Assembly: GCA_946407705.1 (NCBI GenBank)
Contig: CAMJPC010000003.1
Coordinates: 178,813 to 242,812 of the forward strand
Reading direction: 5' to 3'
DNA length: 64,000 nucleotides
Source: an uncultured Clostridia bacterium
Lineage (GTDB): Bacteria > Bacillota > Clostridia > Saccharofermentanales > Saccharofermentanaceae
Made by a program: the position numbers and the translations under genes. Position 1 is the stretch's first letter, and the number at the start of each line of letters is the position of its first letter. The notes beneath the pieces were generated by a model that was given only the letters and a program-made list of their open reading frames with translations, searched no databases and was not told the origin of the DNA. Positions 62,356-64,000 of this stretch are shown here, one piece after another.

Positions 62356-62450
62356 GTCAATGCCCTCCCTGATGGTTCTGATAGACAGATTATAAACTTA
62401 ATTACAAAAAGGTGCGATTTCTTCGGATCGATCTCATTGCATTCCGAAGA

Positions 62451-62480
62451 ATGAACCCGGATCCTTGGATCCGGGTTCAT
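62451..62480 (-). terminator. Perfect 14-base hairpin after the permease remnant
   Basis: ATGAACCCGGATCC, TT, then its exact complement. On the minus strand it follows the permease fragment stop by 3 bp and is followed by TTCTTCGG. A second hairpin with arms CTTCGGA and TCCGAAG lies at 62421-62449. Confidence 0.65.
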
Positions 62481-62483
62481 CGA

Positions 62484-62834
62484 TCACTTTTCTTTTAGTA
62501 TCTTTACAGGCTCAAGCTTTGTTATGCCCTTGCCGCGGAAGAACGCGGAGATGACAGCGCAGACGATGATCATCAGTGCAGTGAGCGCGATCCAGACAGG
62601 TGATGTCGAGAAACTGTTCTGCTTAATTCCGAAGGTTGATAGTCCTATGAGGATCAGGCGGTTTGTGAACAGCACACGCATGACTATGCCTATCACTATG
62701 CCGGTGACGATGATCAGAATGTTTGTCATGAGCGTTCTTCTCATAAGTTCACCTGAAGTGTAGCCCAATGCTTTGGATACTCTTTTTCCCATTCTAGATG
62801 CATATGGCATTATAAACCTGTATACATTTTTCAC
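62484..62834 (-). pseudogene. C-terminal remnant of an FtsX-like ABC permease
   Basis: 116 residues equal to the last third of an FtsX/MacB permease: LGYTSGELMRRTLMTNILIIV, then two helices and the ending KLEPVKILKEK. The 5' two thirds are absent; the frame opens at a GTG without a ribosome site. It meets another gene remnant on the opposite strand at about 62835-62850. It may be a stump left by a deletion. Confidence 0.75.
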
Positions 62835-62840
62835 CGCAGT

Positions 62841-63181
62841 CCAATTTTACGTGCGTTTTTTCAATACAATTCGAGTATTCGGACGGTATTTAGCCGAGTG
62901 TTTGGACTATTCCATGTCGAGTATTTGGCAGACCATATTAATCTTACAGCGTAGCTTTATCGCTTGAAATGGAGAAAACAAGCGATAAAAAACAAGTGAC
63001 AAAAACAGAAGCACATAAGGCTAATATCATTCAATTCCTTAAGGATAATGGTGAATCGAAAGTATCTGACATCGCCAGTGCAATCGGACTCAAAAATGAT
63101 AGAACTCGTGTTCTGTTGCTAAGTATGCCCGAGGTGATTCCTCTTGGCAATAACAAAAATAGAACCTATCGGCTCAAATAA
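62841..63181 (+). pseudogene. Remnant of an AlbA_2/schlafen-type ATP-binding protein
   Basis: The frame 62969-63181 codes a 70-residue winged helix (AHKANIIQFLKDNGESKVSD, IASAIGLKNDRTRVLLLSM, NRTYRLK) typical of the C-terminus of AlbA_2-domain ATP-binding proteins. Upstream in another frame the DNA reads VFGLFHVEYLADHINLTA then a stop, followed after a shift by LSLEMEKTSDKK. So I see an interrupted gene with a frameshift near 62945-62955 and a lost N-terminus. If the ATG at 62969 is used, a short stand-alone HTH protein is also possible, though no ribosome site is seen. Confidence 0.6.
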
Positions 63182-63274
63182 AGCCTATTTCGTTATATTG
63201 CGATTATCTATTCCTAAATCAATTCTGCTAAAGTAATTAATGCTTATATTATGCAATGATGCAAGCAAACATTG

Positions 63275-63790
63275 TTAATCCAAACTGGATTTTAACTTAA
63301 TCCGAGAAAGGAAAACTACGATTACTACAGAAAGAATGATAAAAGTCAATACACCTGCCAAGACCTCAGTCGTTTTAATCTTACTGTTTATCTTTTGTTC
63401 AGCTTTTCTATATTCAGCAACTATTTTTTCCGAAGATTCCAACTTTTTCAAATCAATTTGCAGGCCTTCATAATTTACTTTTCCATCAATCGGCACTGTA
63501 GCACCAAATTCGCTTCCATCATCGAGATCAAAACTTACACTTAAACAGTTACTACTATAATAGTTGACAATATATGAGACAGTGCCTTTTGTTCCTTTAG
63601 GAATAAAAACCGGTTTCCCGTTTAACTGAATTGTAAATTCATCCGATAATTCGATATTTTCTGCCAGCGTAACAGAACCTTTGTATGACTCATAAAAGTT
63701 TTTAATTCCATATTGCTTAACAATTATAGTGACAATCAGCGACAAGCCGATATTAAACACTAACATGATCAACACCAATATTTTTTTCAT
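63275..63790 (-). CDS. Small membrane protein of unknown function
   Basis: A 171-residue protein with helices at about 4-24 and 143-163 and a beta-rich extracytoplasmic domain between them (VTLAENIELSDEFTIQLNGKPVFIPKGTKG). Base composition is lower in GC than most of the window. No family recognised. Confidence 0.7.
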   Translation of the reverse strand: MKKILVLIMLVFNIGLSLIVTIIVKQYGIKNFYESYKGSVTLAENIELSDEFTIQLNGKPVFIPKGTKGTVSYIVNYYSSNCLSVSFDLDDGSEFGATVPIDGKVNYEGLQIDLKKLESSEKIVAEYRKAEQKINSKIKTTEVLAGVLTFIILSVVIVVFLSRIKLKSSLD

Positions 63791-63887
63791 TTATTATGTC
63801 CTCTTTCAGCTTTGGGTTACTAAACTTGTGTGCTTCAATAAGATCTTCCATTCTGTCCTTCTGTCGTTAAGTTTATCTGTCTAATAA

Positions 63888-64000
63888 CTATTCCCAATCT
63901 TCATCAATCATTTTGCTTATATCCAGATTAGCATCCCAACGAAGTTCTTCTTTAATTTCAGCAGTCAGCATGCCCCTTTTAATCATTTTCTCAACTATAT
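63888..64000 (-). CDS. 3' end of a gene that continues beyond the window
   Basis: Reading the complement from the window edge gives an open frame ending KEELRWDANLDISKMIDEDWE and a TAG at 63888. Only about 37 codons are visible. It cannot be assigned. Confidence 0.55.
   Translation of the reverse strand, partial: IVEKMIKRGMLTAEIKEELRWDANLDISKMIDEDWE

Overview
The window looks like a chromosomal segment of an anaerobic Gram-positive member of the Clostridia (gut or rumen type). Evidence is a moderate GC content, strong GGAGG-type ribosome binding sites, lipoproteins with Gram-positive ABC importers (LplA/LplB/LplC type), BceRS/LytTR-like two-component plus ABC modules, and many c-di-GMP proteins. 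The genus cannot be fixed from sequence reading alone. No rRNA, prophage, IS element or CRISPR array was seen.

Layout. 1-9.7 kb is signalling: a REC-GGDEF-EAL regulator cut by the window edge, a five-gene operon (response regulator, ABC ATPase, two permeases, histidine kinase), a membrane protein with its small XRE regulator, and a second two-component pair. 9.8-12.1 kb is a TetR gene with a perfect palindromic operator, followed by two alpha/beta hydrolases. 12.3-17 kb holds small enzymes (carboxymuconolactone decarboxylase family, pyridoxamine oxidase family, DUF1349, DinB-like) and an ABC-2 exporter. 17.1-33.8 kb is a hexuronate catabolism region: AraC regulator, kdgK, KDPG aldolase, uxaC, an Lpl-type ABC sugar importer, YesL, uxuA, uxuB and a GntR regulator. 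Together these take glucuronate/galacturonate type sugars to pyruvate and glyceraldehyde-3-phosphate. A short motif, GTATGCWAG, recurs at four promoters of this set. An AT-rich MacB-like ABC module with a small secreted protein interrupts the region at 21.2-24.7 kb.

33.9-40.9 kb carries a GGDEF-EAL protein, an AMMECR1/MEMO fusion with its radical SAM partner, a transglutaminase-like lipoprotein, a MATE transporter and a 51-residue pilin-like peptide. 40.9-45.1 kb is the most interesting part: the RNA ligase rtcB, a Ro60-like (TROVE/DUF2828 plus vWA) protein, a divergent RHH-WYL regulator, and between them a tRNA-like RNA structure that I propose is a bacterial Y RNA. 45.05-51.0 kb is a TerY-type phosphorylation triad (kinase, vWA, PP2C) preceded by two paralogous zinc-ribbon proteins. 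51.1-62.4 kb contains a Dabb protein, a GNAT, a GGDEF protein, a SpoIIE-type phosphatase, a PrsA-like foldase, zinc-ribbon membrane proteins, a PIG-L deacetylase-like membrane protein and apt. 62.4-64 kb is lower in GC and holds truncated gene remnants, a small membrane protein and the 3' end of an unknown gene.

Many starts were moved from the longest possible frame to an internal ATG with a better ribosome binding site; reasons are given in each entry.
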